64,000 bases of DNA from Cellulomonas_A sp047229345 (GCF_047229345.1 NZ_JBFTER010000007.1:17447-81446); one strand, 5' to 3'. Counted from the stretch's first letter, positions 45,061 to 54,483 are shown. Notes: generated by a model from the letters alone, not told the origin. Made by a program: numbers and translations.

Positions 45061-46713
45061 ATGAACACCACCACACAGCTCGGCCAGGTCGGGGAGATCG
45101 CCGTCAAGCGGCGGTCCTTCCTCGGGATGGTCGCCGCGGGCGCGGCCGTCGTCGGCGTCCCGTCGCTGCTGACCGCGTGCTCCAGCGGCGAGGCCGGCGC
45201 GACGGCGGAGCCGGGCGCGACGGCCGGCGCGGACGTGCTGCCCACGTACAAGGAGATCGTCTTCGCGGAGCCCGACTACCCGAGCGTCAACGGGTCGACC
45301 GCGGGCTACGAGACGATCCCGACGGACCTGGTGCAGTCGGTCGAGGAGCCCCCCGGCAACGGCTCGGACTTCACGGCGATGACGCCCCTGTGGGGCACGC
45401 CGCCGCCGGTCAAGGGCAACCAGTACTACGAAGCGGTCAACGCCGCGCTCGGCGCGAGCCTGACGTTCAACATCGCCGACGGCAACGACTACGGCACGGT
45501 GCTCGCGACCGCGCTCTCGGCCCCCGACGAACTGCCGGACTGGGTCTGCGTCCCGACGTGGAACGTCCCGCCGCGCTTCGCGTCCGAGGTCGTGCCGAAC
45601 GTCTTCCAGGACCTGACCGACTTCCTCGCCGGCGACAAGGCGCTCGACTACCCGAACCTGGCGAACATCCCGACCGCGGCCTGGCAGTGGTCCTCGTTCA
45701 ACGGCCGCCTCTACGGTCTGCCGTTCCCCGGCGAGGTCATCAACGACGTGGTGTTCTACCGCAAGGACATCCTCGACGGGCTGGGCATCACGCCGGACGT
45801 CACGAGCGCCGACGACCTCCTGGCGCTCCTCAAGCAGATCAACAACCCGTCGGCCGGCGTCTACGCCGCGGCGGACCTGTGGAACACGTCGACGATCATC
45901 CACGGCGTCGTGCCCAAGTGGAAGCTCGTCGACGGCAAGCTCCAGCACCGCGTCGAGACCGAGGAGTACCGCAAGGCCCTCGAGTGGAACGCCGAGGTCT
46001 GGGCCGCCGGGCTGGTGCACCCCGACATCGACACCGCCTGGAACAAGGAGCTCTTCGAGTCCGGGAAGCTGCTCGTGATGAACGACGGCATCGGCGGGTG
46101 GCACGAGGCCCTCGGGCGCCAGCTCGGCACCAACCCGACCTACAACCAGCAGCCGCTGCCGCCCTTCGGCGCCGACGGCGGCGACCCGGTCTACTACAAG
46201 GGTCAGCCGGCGAACATCTTCAGCTTCCTCAAGAAGTCGGACGACCCCGAGCGCATCGAGGAGCTCCTGCGGATCGCGAACCTGCTCGCGGCGCCGTTCG
46301 GCACCACGGAGTTCGACCTCATCAACAACGGCGTCGAGGGCGTGCACTTCACGCGCGACGCGAACGGGCTGCCCGTCCCGACCGAGCTGGCCCCGACCGA
46401 GCTCCAGCCGACGTACATGTTCCTCACCGCGCCGCCGGTCGTGAACGCGAAGGTCCAGTACCCGGGCTTCGTGAAGGCGTCGAGCGAGTTCACGGCGGAC
46501 GCCGCGCAGTACACCGAGGAGCCGCTCTTCTACGGCATCCAGATCAGCGAGCCCGACGAGTACGCGTCGATCGGCCAGCCGTTCGTGGACCTCGAGAAGG
46601 ACATCTCGCGGGGCCGCAAGTCCATCGACGACCTCGACGCCGCGGTCGAGACGTGGCGCCAGTCGGGCGGCGACCAGCTGCGCGAGTTCTACCAGGGCAT
46701 CCTCGAGGCCTGA
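45061..46713 (+). CDS. Carbohydrate ABC transporter substrate-binding lipoprotein
   Basis: This 550-residue extracellular solute-binding protein is tethered to the membrane. The signal contains a twin-arginine motif (KRRSFLG, residues 16-22) and a lipobox LLTAC with Cys40. Export is therefore probably by Tat, followed by lipidation. The large size is typical of the LplA-type family that pairs with LplB/YtcP permeases and binds larger oligosaccharides. It contains many Trp residues suited to stacking on sugars. The two permeases follow directly. The ligand is inferred to be a xyloglucan or related oligosaccharide from the adjacent enzymes. Confidence 0.88.
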   Translation: MNTTTQLGQVGEIAVKRRSFLGMVAAGAAVVGVPSLLTACSSGEAGATAEPGATAGADVLPTYKEIVFAEPDYPSVNGSTAGYETIPTDLVQSVEEPPGNGSDFTAMTPLWGTPPPVKGNQYYEAVNAALGASLTFNIADGNDYGTVLATALSAPDELPDWVCVPTWNVPPRFASEVVPNVFQDLTDFLAGDKALDYPNLANIPTAAWQWSSFNGRLYGLPFPGEVINDVVFYRKDILDGLGITPDVTSADDLLALLKQINNPSAGVYAAADLWNTSTIIHGVVPKWKLVDGKLQHRVETEEYRKALEWNAEVWAAGLVHPDIDTAWNKELFESGKLLVMNDGIGGWHEALGRQLGTNPTYNQQPLPPFGADGGDPVYYKGQPANIFSFLKKSDDPERIEELLRIANLLAAPFGTTEFDLINNGVEGVHFTRDANGLPVPTELAPTELQPTYMFLTAPPVVNAKVQYPGFVKASSEFTADAAQYTEEPLFYGIQISEPDEYASIGQPFVDLEKDISRGRKSIDDLDAAVETWRQSGGDQLREFYQGILEA

Positions 46714-46715
46714 TC

Positions 46716-47720
46716 GTGGCAGCCCTCGACGCACCGACGTCCCCGCGGACGTCCGGCGACGAGCCGAAGCGCCGGGCGGGCACCTCGCCCGCCCGGCCCC
46801 CGGTTCGCAAGATCACCTGGCAGGCCAAGCTCCGCCGGGACCGCTCGCTGCTGCTCATGACGCTCCCGGGCGTCGTGCTGCTCGTGCTCTTCGCGTACAT
46901 CCCCATGCTCGGCAACGTCATGGCGTGGGCGAAGTTCTCGCCCTACCGCGGGTTCCTCGGCGGGCCGTGGGTCGGCTGGGACAACTTCCTGCGCGTGTTC
47001 GACAACCCGCTGTTCCTCAACGCGGTGCAGAACACGCTCGCGATCACGGTGTTCCAGCTCGTCCTGTACTTCCCGGTGCCGATCTTCCTCGCGCTGCTGC
47101 TCAACAGCGTCGTGAGCCCGCGCATCCGGACGACGATCCAGTCGATCGTCTACCTGCCCCACTTCTTCTCGTGGGTGCTCGTGGTGGCGGTGTTCCAGCA
47201 GCTGTTCGGGGGAGCGGGCCTGCTCAGCCAGACGCTGCGCGGCCTCGGGCAGCAGCCCGTCGACATCATGACGAACCCCGACACGTTCCTGCTGCTCATC
47301 ACGTCGCAGTCGATCTGGAAGGACGCCGGCTGGGGCGTCATCATCTTCCTCGCGGCGCTCAGCACCGTGGACCCCGCGCAGTACGAGGCGGCGGTCATGG
47401 ACGGGGCGAACCGGTGGCGGCGCATGTGGCACATCACGCTGCCCGCGCTGCGGCCCGTCATCATCCTGCTGCTCATCCTGCGGCTCGGCGACGCGCTGAC
47501 CGTCGGGTTCGAGCAGCTCCTCCTGCAGCGCGACATGGTCGGCGCGCAGGTCTCCGAGGTGATCGACACCTATGTGTACTTCCAGGGTGTGCAGTTCGGC
47601 GACTGGGGCTTCGCGGCCGCAGCGGGCCTCATGAAGGGGGTCGTCAGCCTGATCCTCGTGCTCGGCGCCAACAAGCTCGCGCACGTGTTCGGCGAGGCAG
47701 GAGTGTACAAGCGGTCATGA
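46716..47720 (+). CDS. Carbohydrate ABC transporter permease (LplB-like)
   Basis: This 334-residue MalF-type membrane subunit starts at a GTG 2 bp after the binding-protein stop. After a basic disordered start (about 40 residues), six membrane spans are visible. The ATPase-contact EAA loop is EAAVMDGANRWRRMWHITLPAL. It ends GEAGVYKRS, and its stop overlaps the second permease ATG. With the second permease it should form the import channel. The ATPase is not encoded here, so a shared MsmK-type ATPase elsewhere is probable. Confidence 0.9.
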   Translation: MAALDAPTSPRTSGDEPKRRAGTSPARPPVRKITWQAKLRRDRSLLLMTLPGVVLLVLFAYIPMLGNVMAWAKFSPYRGFLGGPWVGWDNFLRVFDNPLFLNAVQNTLAITVFQLVLYFPVPIFLALLLNSVVSPRIRTTIQSIVYLPHFFSWVLVVAVFQQLFGGAGLLSQTLRGLGQQPVDIMTNPDTFLLLITSQSIWKDAGWGVIIFLAALSTVDPAQYEAAVMDGANRWRRMWHITLPALRPVIILLLILRLGDALTVGFEQLLLQRDMVGAQVSEVIDTYVYFQGVQFGDWGFAAAAGLMKGVVSLILVLGANKLAHVFGEAGVYKRS

Positions 47721-48697
47721 CAGCGACGGAGAACTCCCTGACGAACCCGGCGATCGTCCTCGAGCCGCCCGCGGGCAGCCGGCGACGACCCCGGAAGTCC
47801 AAGCACCGCCCCGCGTGGGAGGAGCCGCCCACCGTCGGCGGCGCGATCGCGAAGTTCGCGGCGCTCGCCCTCGTGGTGCTCGCGGTGCTCGGGCCGCTCT
47901 ACACGATCGTGCTGACCAGCCTGTCGCCGCAGTCGGTGATCAGCGAGGCCGGCGGCATGGTCCTCGTCCCCGGCGAGATCACGTTCGCGGCCTACCAGCA
48001 GCTGCTGGACGGCGGCGTCGTGTTCCGCTCGGTCGTCGTGAGCATCGGTGTGACGGCCGTCGGGACGCTGATCTCGACGGTGGTCTCGGTGCTCGCCGCG
48101 TTCGGGCTCTCGCGCACCGACTCGTTCCTGCACCGGCCGATCCTGTTCGTCTTCCTGATCACGATGTTCTTCGGGGCCGGGCTCATCCCGACCTACCTGT
48201 GGGTCAGCCAGCTCGGTCTGATCGACTCGTACTGGGCGCTGATCCTCCCCGGCGCGATCTCGGCGTTCAACGTCCTGATCCTGCGGAACTTCTTCATGGG
48301 CATCGACGCGTCGATCACGGACGCCGCGCGGATCGACGGCGCGGGGGACTGGCGCGTGCTGGGCTCGATCGTGCTGCCGATGTCGCGCGCCGTGGTCGCG
48401 GTCGTCGCGCTGTTCTACGGCGTCGGGTACTGGAACGCGTTCTTCAACGCGATGCTCTACCTGCGCGACAGCGCCAAGTGGCCGCTGCAGATGGTGCTGC
48501 GCGCGTACGTGCTGCGCGGTCAGCCGCCGCAGGGCACGACCGGCACGGTCATCGAGCTCGGTGCGGGTGGTGCGGTGCCGTCGCTGGCCGCGAAGATGGC
48601 GGTGATGGTGCTCGCGCTCGTGCCGATCCTCATCGTCTACCCGTTCGTCCAGCGGCACTTCACGAAGGGCGTCATCTTCGGCGCGATCAAGGGCTGA
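47717..48697 (+). CDS. Carbohydrate ABC transporter permease (YtcP/MalG-like)
   Basis: This 326-residue MalG-type membrane partner starts with an ATG overlapping the first permease stop. It has a polar N-terminus of about 45 residues, six membrane helices and the EAA loop DAARIDGAGDWRVLGSIVLPMS. The C-terminal QRHFTKGVIFGAIKG is the usual ending of this subfamily. It ends the operon, and a strong hairpin follows. Confidence 0.9.
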   Translation: MTATENSLTNPAIVLEPPAGSRRRPRKSKHRPAWEEPPTVGGAIAKFAALALVVLAVLGPLYTIVLTSLSPQSVISEAGGMVLVPGEITFAAYQQLLDGGVVFRSVVVSIGVTAVGTLISTVVSVLAAFGLSRTDSFLHRPILFVFLITMFFGAGLIPTYLWVSQLGLIDSYWALILPGAISAFNVLILRNFFMGIDASITDAARIDGAGDWRVLGSIVLPMSRAVVAVVALFYGVGYWNAFFNAMLYLRDSAKWPLQMVLRAYVLRGQPPQGTTGTVIELGAGGAVPSLAAKMAVMVLALVPILIVYPFVQRHFTKGVIFGAIKG

Positions 48698-48718
48698 CGT
48701 GGTGCTGGGGACGCGGCT

Positions 48719-48753
48719 CCCGGCGGGGCGGACAGGGGGTCCGCGCCGCCGGG
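48719..48753. terminator. Hairpin between the permease and lacI genes
   Basis: CCCGGCGGGGCGGAC (48719-48733) pairs with GTCCGCGCCGCCGGG (48739-48753) with one mismatch and a 5-nt loop. It lies between converging genes and could end transcription from both sides. Confidence 0.6.
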
Positions 48754-48782
48754 GGACCGCGGTGCCGGCGGGCCGTGGTCGG

Positions 48783-49784
48783 TCAGCGGGCGGGTGCCGT
48801 CGTGGCCCGCTCCGTCAGGACGGGGGCCAGCAGGCGGGTCTCGGCGGGCTGGTCGCCGGCCACGCGGGACATCGCCATCTCGACCGCGACGCGGCCGATC
48901 GCGTGTGCGGGGATGTCCACGGACGTCAGGGGGACGGGTTGGCCGACGGCGATGTCCTGGGGGCACACCGCGACGAGCGACAGGTCGTCGGGGATCGTGC
49001 GGCCGCGCTCGCGCAGCGTCGCGATCACGGCCGGCAGCGCGACCTCGTTGTGCACGACGAGCCCGGTCACGTGCGGCATCCGGGCGAGCACGCGGTCGAC
49101 GGCGTCGACGGCGCCGGAGTGCGACGACTCGCACGGCTCGTACGCGTGGTCGAGCCCGAGCTCGGCGGACTGCTGCGTGAAGCCCCGGTGCATCCGGTCG
49201 GCGTAGGAGGTGTGCCGCTCGAGCACCGCGGTGGGGGAGCCGATGAGCGCGACCTGGCGGTGACCGAGCTGCGCGAGGTGGCGCACGGCGGTGCGCCCGG
49301 CGGCCTCGAAGTCGAGGTCCACGCACGAGAGGCCCTCGGTTCTGGTCGGCAGGCCGATGAGCACCGCGGGCTGGCGCAGGCCGGCGAGCACGGGGACGCG
49401 CGGGTCGTCGGCCTCGATGTCCATCATGATCAGCGCGTCCACCATCGAGCCGTCGGCGACGCGCTCGAGGCCCGCGGAGTCGTCCTGCGTGAGCAGCAGG
49501 ACGTCGTGGTCGAACGTGCGCGCGCTCGTGACGACGCCGGTGACGAACTGCATGATCACGCTGACGTTCACGTCGACGCGCAGGGGCGCCATGAGCGCGA
49601 GCACGTTGGTCCGGCTCGACGCGAGGGCGCGCGCGCCGGCGTGCGGGCGGTAGCCGAGCTCGCGGATGCTGCGCTCGACGCGCTGGCGCGTGGGGCCGGA
49701 GATCGGCCGCTTGCCGGACAGGACGTAGGAGACGGTCGAGGTCGAGACGCCTGCGGCGCGTGCCACGTCGTCGATGGTTGCCAC
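48783..49784 (-). CDS. LacI-family transcriptional repressor
   Basis: This 333-residue regulator has the N-terminal helix-turn-helix TIDDVARAAGVSTSTVSYVLSG and the hinge-helix YRPHAGARALAS, which inserts in the minor groove. The periplasmic-binding-protein-like sugar domain includes DLDFEAAGRTAVRHLAQLGH and a GYD-like dimer region. It is divergent from the GH42/GH31 genes and convergent with the permeases. Repeated TCGAACCGYTTCGA sites at the flanking promoters are its likely operators, and imported sugar its likely inducer. GTG 49784 is the start; the longer frames upstream run through the promoter region. Confidence 0.9.
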   Translation of the reverse strand: MATIDDVARAAGVSTSTVSYVLSGKRPISGPTRQRVERSIRELGYRPHAGARALASSRTNVLALMAPLRVDVNVSVIMQFVTGVVTSARTFDHDVLLLTQDDSAGLERVADGSMVDALIMMDIEADDPRVPVLAGLRQPAVLIGLPTRTEGLSCVDLDFEAAGRTAVRHLAQLGHRQVALIGSPTAVLERHTSYADRMHRGFTQQSAELGLDHAYEPCESSHSGAVDAVDRVLARMPHVTGLVVHNEVALPAVIATLRERGRTIPDDLSLVAVCPQDIAVGQPVPLTSVDIPAHAIGRVAVEMAMSRVAGDQPAETRLLAPVLTERATTAPAR

Positions 49785-49908
49785 GGTGTGCCCCTGTCGT
49801 GTCCGTGCGCACGTCGCTTCTCGCGCGCCGCACGGGGCTGGTCGGTCGTCGCTCACCCTAGCGCCGGGAGGCGTGCGAGCGGCGCTCCGACGCGTTATCG
49901 AAACATTG

Positions 49909-49922
49909 CGGAAGCGCTTCGA
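49909..49922. promoter_or_regulatory. Diverged LacI-type operator in the lacI-GH42 gap
   Basis: CGGAAGCGCTTCGA matches the locus operator in its right half and carries the perfect palindrome GAAGCGCTTC. It lies 125 bp upstream of lacI and may serve autoregulation or looping with the copy at 49998. Confidence 0.45.
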
Positions 49923-49966
49923 TTTGATGCGCCTGCAAAGATCGCTGCGCGCGGCGCATATGTCCC

Positions 49967-50011
49967 TGGACATGCGGGCGAGCGCGCGGCTACGGTGTTG
50001 AACCGCTTCGA
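49967..50011 (+). promoter_or_regulatory. Promoter and operator of the GH42-GH31 operon
   Basis: TGGACA (49967-49972) and TACGGT (49991-49996) are 18 bp apart. The operator TTGAACCGCTTCGA at 49998-50011 begins 1 bp after the -10. The layout mirrors the GH3 and binding-protein promoters. Confidence 0.6.
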
Positions 50012-50083
50012 CGATTGCTATTCGCGCGTACTTGCACGCACGTCGTCGCCCCTTTCTCCCGACCACGACCGGAGGTTCCCCGC

Positions 50084-52123
50084 GTGAGCAGCCCGACGCC
50101 GACCCGGCCCGGCCTCGCCGCCCTCACGGGTGAGCTGGGGCTGCTGTACGGCGGCGACTACAACCCGGAGCAGTGGCCGCGCCACGTCTGGGACGAGGAC
50201 GTCGCGCTCATGCAGGCGGCCGGGGTCAACCTCGTGACGGTCGGGGTGTTCAGCTGGGCGACCCTCGAGCCCCGGCCCGGCGAGCACGAGCTCGGCTGGC
50301 TCGACGAGGTCCTCGACCTGCTGCACGCCGGTGGCGTCGCGGTCGACCTCGCGACCCCCACCGCGTCGCCGCCCCCGTGGCTCGGGCTGCGCTGGCCGGA
50401 GACCCTCGCGGTCACGCCCGACGGCGTGCGGCTCAGCCACGGCTCGCGCAACCACTTCTGCCCGTCCTCGCCCGTGTACCGCGAGCGCGCGCTCGGGATC
50501 GCCCGGGTGCTCGTCGAGCGGTACGCCGCGCACCCCGCCGTGCGGATGTGGCACATCGGCAACGAGTACGGGCAGGTCTGCTCGTGCGACCTGTGCGCCG
50601 CGGGCTTCCGCACGTGGCTCGAGCGGCGGTACGGCACCGTCGCGGAGCTCAACCGCGCGTGGGGCACCACGTTCTGGAGCCAGCGCTACGACGACTGGAG
50701 CGAGGTCGTCCCGCCGCGGGCCGCGCCGTACCTGATCAACCCGACGCAGGTGCTCGACCACCGGCGCTTCGCGTCCGACCAGCTCCTCGCGCTCTACACC
50801 GAGCAGCGCGACCTCGTCCGGGCCCACGCGCCGCGGACCCCGGTCACGACGAACTTCATGGGCTTCCACCACGCGACCGACTACTGGCGGTGGGCGCCCG
50901 AGGTCGACGTGGTGGCCGACGACACCTACGGCGACCCCGCGGACCCCGAGTCGCGCGTGCTGCAGTCGCTCAGCCACGACCTCATGCGCTCGCTGCGCGG
51001 CGGGGAGCCGTGGCTGCTCATGGAGCAGGCCGTGAGCGCGGTCAACTGGCGCCCGCACAACCTGCCGAAGTCCCCGGCGCAGGCGCGGCTCGACTCGCTG
51101 CGTGCGGTCGCCCGTGGTGCCGACGGGTCCTGCTACTTCCAGTGGCGGGCGTCGACGTTCGGCGCGGAGCGGTTCCACTCGGCGCTCGTGCCGCACGCCG
51201 GCCCCGACACGCGCCTGCACCGCGCGGTCCGCGCGCACGGCGCCGAGCTCCGGTCGCTCGCACAGGTCGCCGGCACCCGCGTCGAGGCGCGCACCGCGCT
51301 CGTCTTCGACTGGTCGAGCTGGTGGGCGGCCGAGGAGCGCGCTCAGCCCAGCGACCGGCTCCGGGTGCTGCCCCAGGTGCTCGCGTACTACCGGGCCCTG
51401 TGGCGCGCGGGCGTCGCGGTCGACGTCGTGCACCCCGGCGGCGACCTGACCGGGTACGACCTCGTCGTCGTCCCCCAGCTCTACCTCGTGGACGACGACG
51501 ACGCCCGCCACCTGCGCGGCGTCGTCGAGCGGGGCGGGGTGCTCGTGCTCGGACCGTTCTCGGGTGTCGCCGACCGGGACGGGCACGTGCGGACCGGGCG
51601 CTTCCCCGTGCCCTTCGCCGACGTCGTCGGCGCCTCGGGCGAGGAGTTCTGCCCACTGCCCGACGACGGCGTGCCGGTGACGTCCCCCGGGCTCGGGGAC
51701 TTCACCGGGACCGTGTGGGGCGAGCGCCTGCGCCTCGACGGCGGCGAGGCCGTCGCGACGTTCGCGGGCGCCGACCTGGACGGGTGCCCCGCGGTCGTCC
51801 GCCACCGGACCGCCGGCACCGTGCGCGCCGGGGAGACCTGGTACGTCGCGACCGTCCCGCCGCGCGCGGTGCTCGACGACGTGCTGACCCGCGCGGCGCG
51901 CGCCGCCGGCGTCACGGGCGCCGTCCCCGGTGCGTCGCCCCTGCCCGACGGTGTCGAGGCGGTCCGCCGCGGCGACGTCCTGTTCCTGCTCAACACCTCG
52001 CCCGTCGCGCACGAGCTCGCGCTCGACGGGACCCACCACGACCTGCTCTCCGGAACCGACACCACGGGCACGGTCCGCCTCGAAGCCGAGGACGCCGTCG
52101 CCCTGATCGAGAGGACCTCATGA
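50084..52123 (+). CDS. Glycoside hydrolase family 42 beta-galactosidase
   Basis: This 679-residue intracellular enzyme releases beta-linked galactose. The N-terminal barrel (about 1-400) opens with YGGDYNPEQWP and carries acid/base E161 in WHIGNEYG and nucleophile E314 in LLMEQAVSAVNW. A cysteine cluster typical of zinc-site GH42 enzymes is seen (CSCDLC plus an upstream Cys in HFCPSS). The trimerisation domain follows (about 410-610), then a small beta domain. The GTG has a GGAGG site 8 nt upstream. Its stop overlaps the GH31 ATG, so both are co-expressed. Confidence 0.94.
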   Translation: MSSPTPTRPGLAALTGELGLLYGGDYNPEQWPRHVWDEDVALMQAAGVNLVTVGVFSWATLEPRPGEHELGWLDEVLDLLHAGGVAVDLATPTASPPPWLGLRWPETLAVTPDGVRLSHGSRNHFCPSSPVYRERALGIARVLVERYAAHPAVRMWHIGNEYGQVCSCDLCAAGFRTWLERRYGTVAELNRAWGTTFWSQRYDDWSEVVPPRAAPYLINPTQVLDHRRFASDQLLALYTEQRDLVRAHAPRTPVTTNFMGFHHATDYWRWAPEVDVVADDTYGDPADPESRVLQSLSHDLMRSLRGGEPWLLMEQAVSAVNWRPHNLPKSPAQARLDSLRAVARGADGSCYFQWRASTFGAERFHSALVPHAGPDTRLHRAVRAHGAELRSLAQVAGTRVEARTALVFDWSSWWAAEERAQPSDRLRVLPQVLAYYRALWRAGVAVDVVHPGGDLTGYDLVVVPQLYLVDDDDARHLRGVVERGGVLVLGPFSGVADRDGHVRTGRFPVPFADVVGASGEEFCPLPDDGVPVTSPGLGDFTGTVWGERLRLDGGEAVATFAGADLDGCPAVVRHRTAGTVRAGETWYVATVPPRAVLDDVLTRAARAAGVTGAVPGASPLPDGVEAVRRGDVLFLLNTSPVAHELALDGTHHDLLSGTDTTGTVRLEAEDAVALIERTS

Positions 52124-54399
52124 AGTTCACCGACGGCTACTGGCAGGTCCTGCCCGGGGTCACGATCCTGCGCCCGCAGGCGGTCGACGACGTCGTCGCC
52201 GGCGACGAGAACCTCACCGTCTACGCCGCGACGGGCCCGCTCGAGAAGCGCGGCGACACGCTCAACCGCCCGCTCATCACGGTCTCGTTCGACTCGCCGA
52301 TGGACGACGTGGTGGGCGTGACGATCGAGCACTTCCAGGGCGGGCTCAACCGGGGCCCCGAGTTCGAGATCGCCCGCTCGGTCGCCGACGTCAAGGTCGC
52401 GGGCCCGGACCTCGCGGGCGAGCCCGTCGCGACGTTCCGCTCGGGCGCGCTGACCGCACGCGTGCAGACCGAGGGGGAGTGGGGCGTCGACTTCCTCGCG
52501 GGCGGCCGCACGCTGACCACGTCCACCCCGCGGAGCATCGGCGTCATCACCGACGCCGAGGGCCGGCACTTCGTGCGCGAGCAGCTGACGCTCGGCGTCG
52601 GCGAGCACGTGTACGGCCTCGGCGAGCGCTTCGGCGCCCTCGTGAAGAACGGCCAGACGGTCGACATCTGGAACGCCGACGGCGGCACCGCGAGCGACCA
52701 GGCGTACAAGAACGTGCCGTTCTACCTGACGGACCAGGGCTACGGCGTGCTCGTCGACCAGCCCGAGCGCGTGTCGTTCGAGGTCGGCACCGAGGTCGTC
52801 TCGCGCGCGCAGTTCAGCGTCGAGGGCCAGTCGCTGCGCTACTACGTGATCTACGGTCCGACGCCCAAGGACGTGCTGCGCAAGCTCACGGCGCTCACCG
52901 GGCGCCCCGCGCGCGTCCCCGAGTGGTCGTACGGGCTGTGGCTGTCGACGTCGTTCACGACCGACTACGACGAGAAGACGGTCACGAGCTTCATCGACGG
53001 GATGGCCGAGCGCGACCTGCCGCTGTCGGTGTTCCACTTCGACTGCTTCTGGATGCGCCAGTTCCACTGGTGCGACTTCGTGTGGGACCCGGCGACGTTC
53101 CCGGACCCGGAGGCGATGCTCGCGCGCCTCAAGGCCAAGGGCCTCAAGATCTGCGTCTGGATCAACCCGTACATCGCGCAGCGCTCGGAGCTGTTCGCGG
53201 AGGGTCGTGAGCGCGGCTACCTCGTGAAGAACCCGGACGGGTCCGTGTGGCAGTGGAACCTGTGGCAGGCGGGCATGGCGCTCGTCGACTTCACGAACCC
53301 CGAGGCGACCGCCTGGTACCAGAGCAAGCTGCGCGTGCTGCTCGACCAGGGTGTCGACGCGTTCAAGACGGACTTCGGCGAGCGCATCCCCACGGACGTG
53401 GTCTGGCACGACGGCTCCGACCCGGAGGGCATGCACAACTACTACACGCACCTGTACAACAAGGCCGTCTTCGAGCTCCTCGAGGAGGAGAAGGGCGAGG
53501 GCGAGGCCGTGCTGTTCGCGCGGTCGGCGACGGTCGGCGGGCAGCAGTTCCCGGTGCACTGGGGCGGGGACTGCGAGTCGACGTTCGTCTCGATGGCCGA
53601 GTCGCTGCGCGGCGGGCTCTCGCTCGCGCTCTCGGGCTTCGGGTTCTGGAGCCACGACATCGGCGGCTTCGAGGGCACCCCGGACGCGGCGGTCTTCAAG
53701 CGCTGGCTCGCGTTCGGCCTGCTGTCCTCGCACAGCCGCCTGCACGGGTCCGACTCCTACCGCGTCCCGTGGGCGTTCGACGACGAGGCCGTCGACGTGA
53801 CGCGCCACTTCACGCGGCTCAAGCTCTCGCTCATGCCGTACCTCGCCCGCATCGGCGCCCAGGCGCACGAGGAGGGGGTGCCGGTGATGCGGCCGATGGT
53901 GCTCGAGTTCCCGGACGACCGGGGCGCGGCGACCGTCGACACGCAGTACATGCTCGGTGACAGCCTGCTCGTCGCGCCGGTGTTCAACGCGGAGGGCGAC
54001 GTCGAGGTGTACGTGCCCGAGGGCACGTGGACGCACCTGCTCACCGGCGAGACCGTCACCGGTCCGCGCTGGGTGCGCGAGCGTCACGGCTACGACTCGC
54101 TGCCGCTGCTCGTGCGTCCCGGGACCGTGCTGCCGGTCGGCGCGCGCACGGACCGGCCCGACTACGACTACGCCGACCGCGTCACGCTGCGGCTGTTCGA
54201 GCTCGCGGACGGCCACCGCTCGGTGACGCACGTCCCCGGCCCCGACGGTGCGCCGGGCGCGACGTTCACGGTGACGCGGGACGGGTCGCGGGTGCAGGTC
54301 GAGGCCGCCGGCACGAGCGCGCCGTGGTCCGTCCAGGTGGGCACGGGCGAGCCGGTCGCTGCGGCCCCGGGCGCGACGCGCGTCGACCTGGACGTCTGA
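52120..54399 (+). CDS. Glycoside hydrolase family 31 alpha-xylosidase, YicI-type
   Basis: This 759-residue intracellular enzyme removes alpha-1,6-xylose from the non-reducing end of xyloglucan oligosaccharides or isoprimeverose. It aligns well with E. coli YicI, with nucleophile D418 in KTDFGERIPTDV and acid/base D484 in HWGGDCES (YicI D416 and D482). The substrate-binding SVFHFDCFWMRQFHWCDFVW is also kept, with Phe/Cys/Trp that favour xylose over glucose. The ATG overlaps the GH42 stop. The cysteine-rich loop and full length indicate a functional enzyme. Xylose specificity is inferred from motif likeness. Confidence 0.93.
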   Translation: MKFTDGYWQVLPGVTILRPQAVDDVVAGDENLTVYAATGPLEKRGDTLNRPLITVSFDSPMDDVVGVTIEHFQGGLNRGPEFEIARSVADVKVAGPDLAGEPVATFRSGALTARVQTEGEWGVDFLAGGRTLTTSTPRSIGVITDAEGRHFVREQLTLGVGEHVYGLGERFGALVKNGQTVDIWNADGGTASDQAYKNVPFYLTDQGYGVLVDQPERVSFEVGTEVVSRAQFSVEGQSLRYYVIYGPTPKDVLRKLTALTGRPARVPEWSYGLWLSTSFTTDYDEKTVTSFIDGMAERDLPLSVFHFDCFWMRQFHWCDFVWDPATFPDPEAMLARLKAKGLKICVWINPYIAQRSELFAEGRERGYLVKNPDGSVWQWNLWQAGMALVDFTNPEATAWYQSKLRVLLDQGVDAFKTDFGERIPTDVVWHDGSDPEGMHNYYTHLYNKAVFELLEEEKGEGEAVLFARSATVGGQQFPVHWGGDCESTFVSMAESLRGGLSLALSGFGFWSHDIGGFEGTPDAAVFKRWLAFGLLSSHSRLHGSDSYRVPWAFDDEAVDVTRHFTRLKLSLMPYLARIGAQAHEEGVPVMRPMVLEFPDDRGAATVDTQYMLGDSLLVAPVFNAEGDVEVYVPEGTWTHLLTGETVTGPRWVRERHGYDSLPLLVRPGTVLPVGARTDRPDYDYADRVTLRLFELADGHRSVTHVPGPDGAPGATFTVTRDGSRVQVEAAGTSAPWSVQVGTGEPVAAAPGATRVDLDV

Positions 54400-54425
54400 G
54401 CCGCCTGTGCGGCCGTCCGCAGACT

Positions 54426-54454
54426 CACCCCGTCGAGACGTTCTCGGCGGGGTG
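54426..54454 (+). terminator. Hairpin after the GH31 gene
   Basis: CACCCCG pairs with CGGGGTG, with an inner CGAG/CTCG stem and one T-G step between. It lies 27 bp past the GH31 stop and insulates GH1 from the upstream operon. Confidence 0.6.
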
Positions 54455-54466
54455 CGGTCCGTGTAT

Positions 54467-54483
54467 CGTATCGATTCGATACG
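54467..54483. promoter_or_regulatory. Operator-like palindrome upstream of the GH1 gene
   Basis: CGTATCGATTCGATACG is a perfect 17-bp inverted repeat (8-bp arms, 1-bp centre), 102 bp before the GH1 start. It differs from the TCGAACCGYTTCGA sites of the rest of the locus, so a second regulator is likely. Confidence 0.6.
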
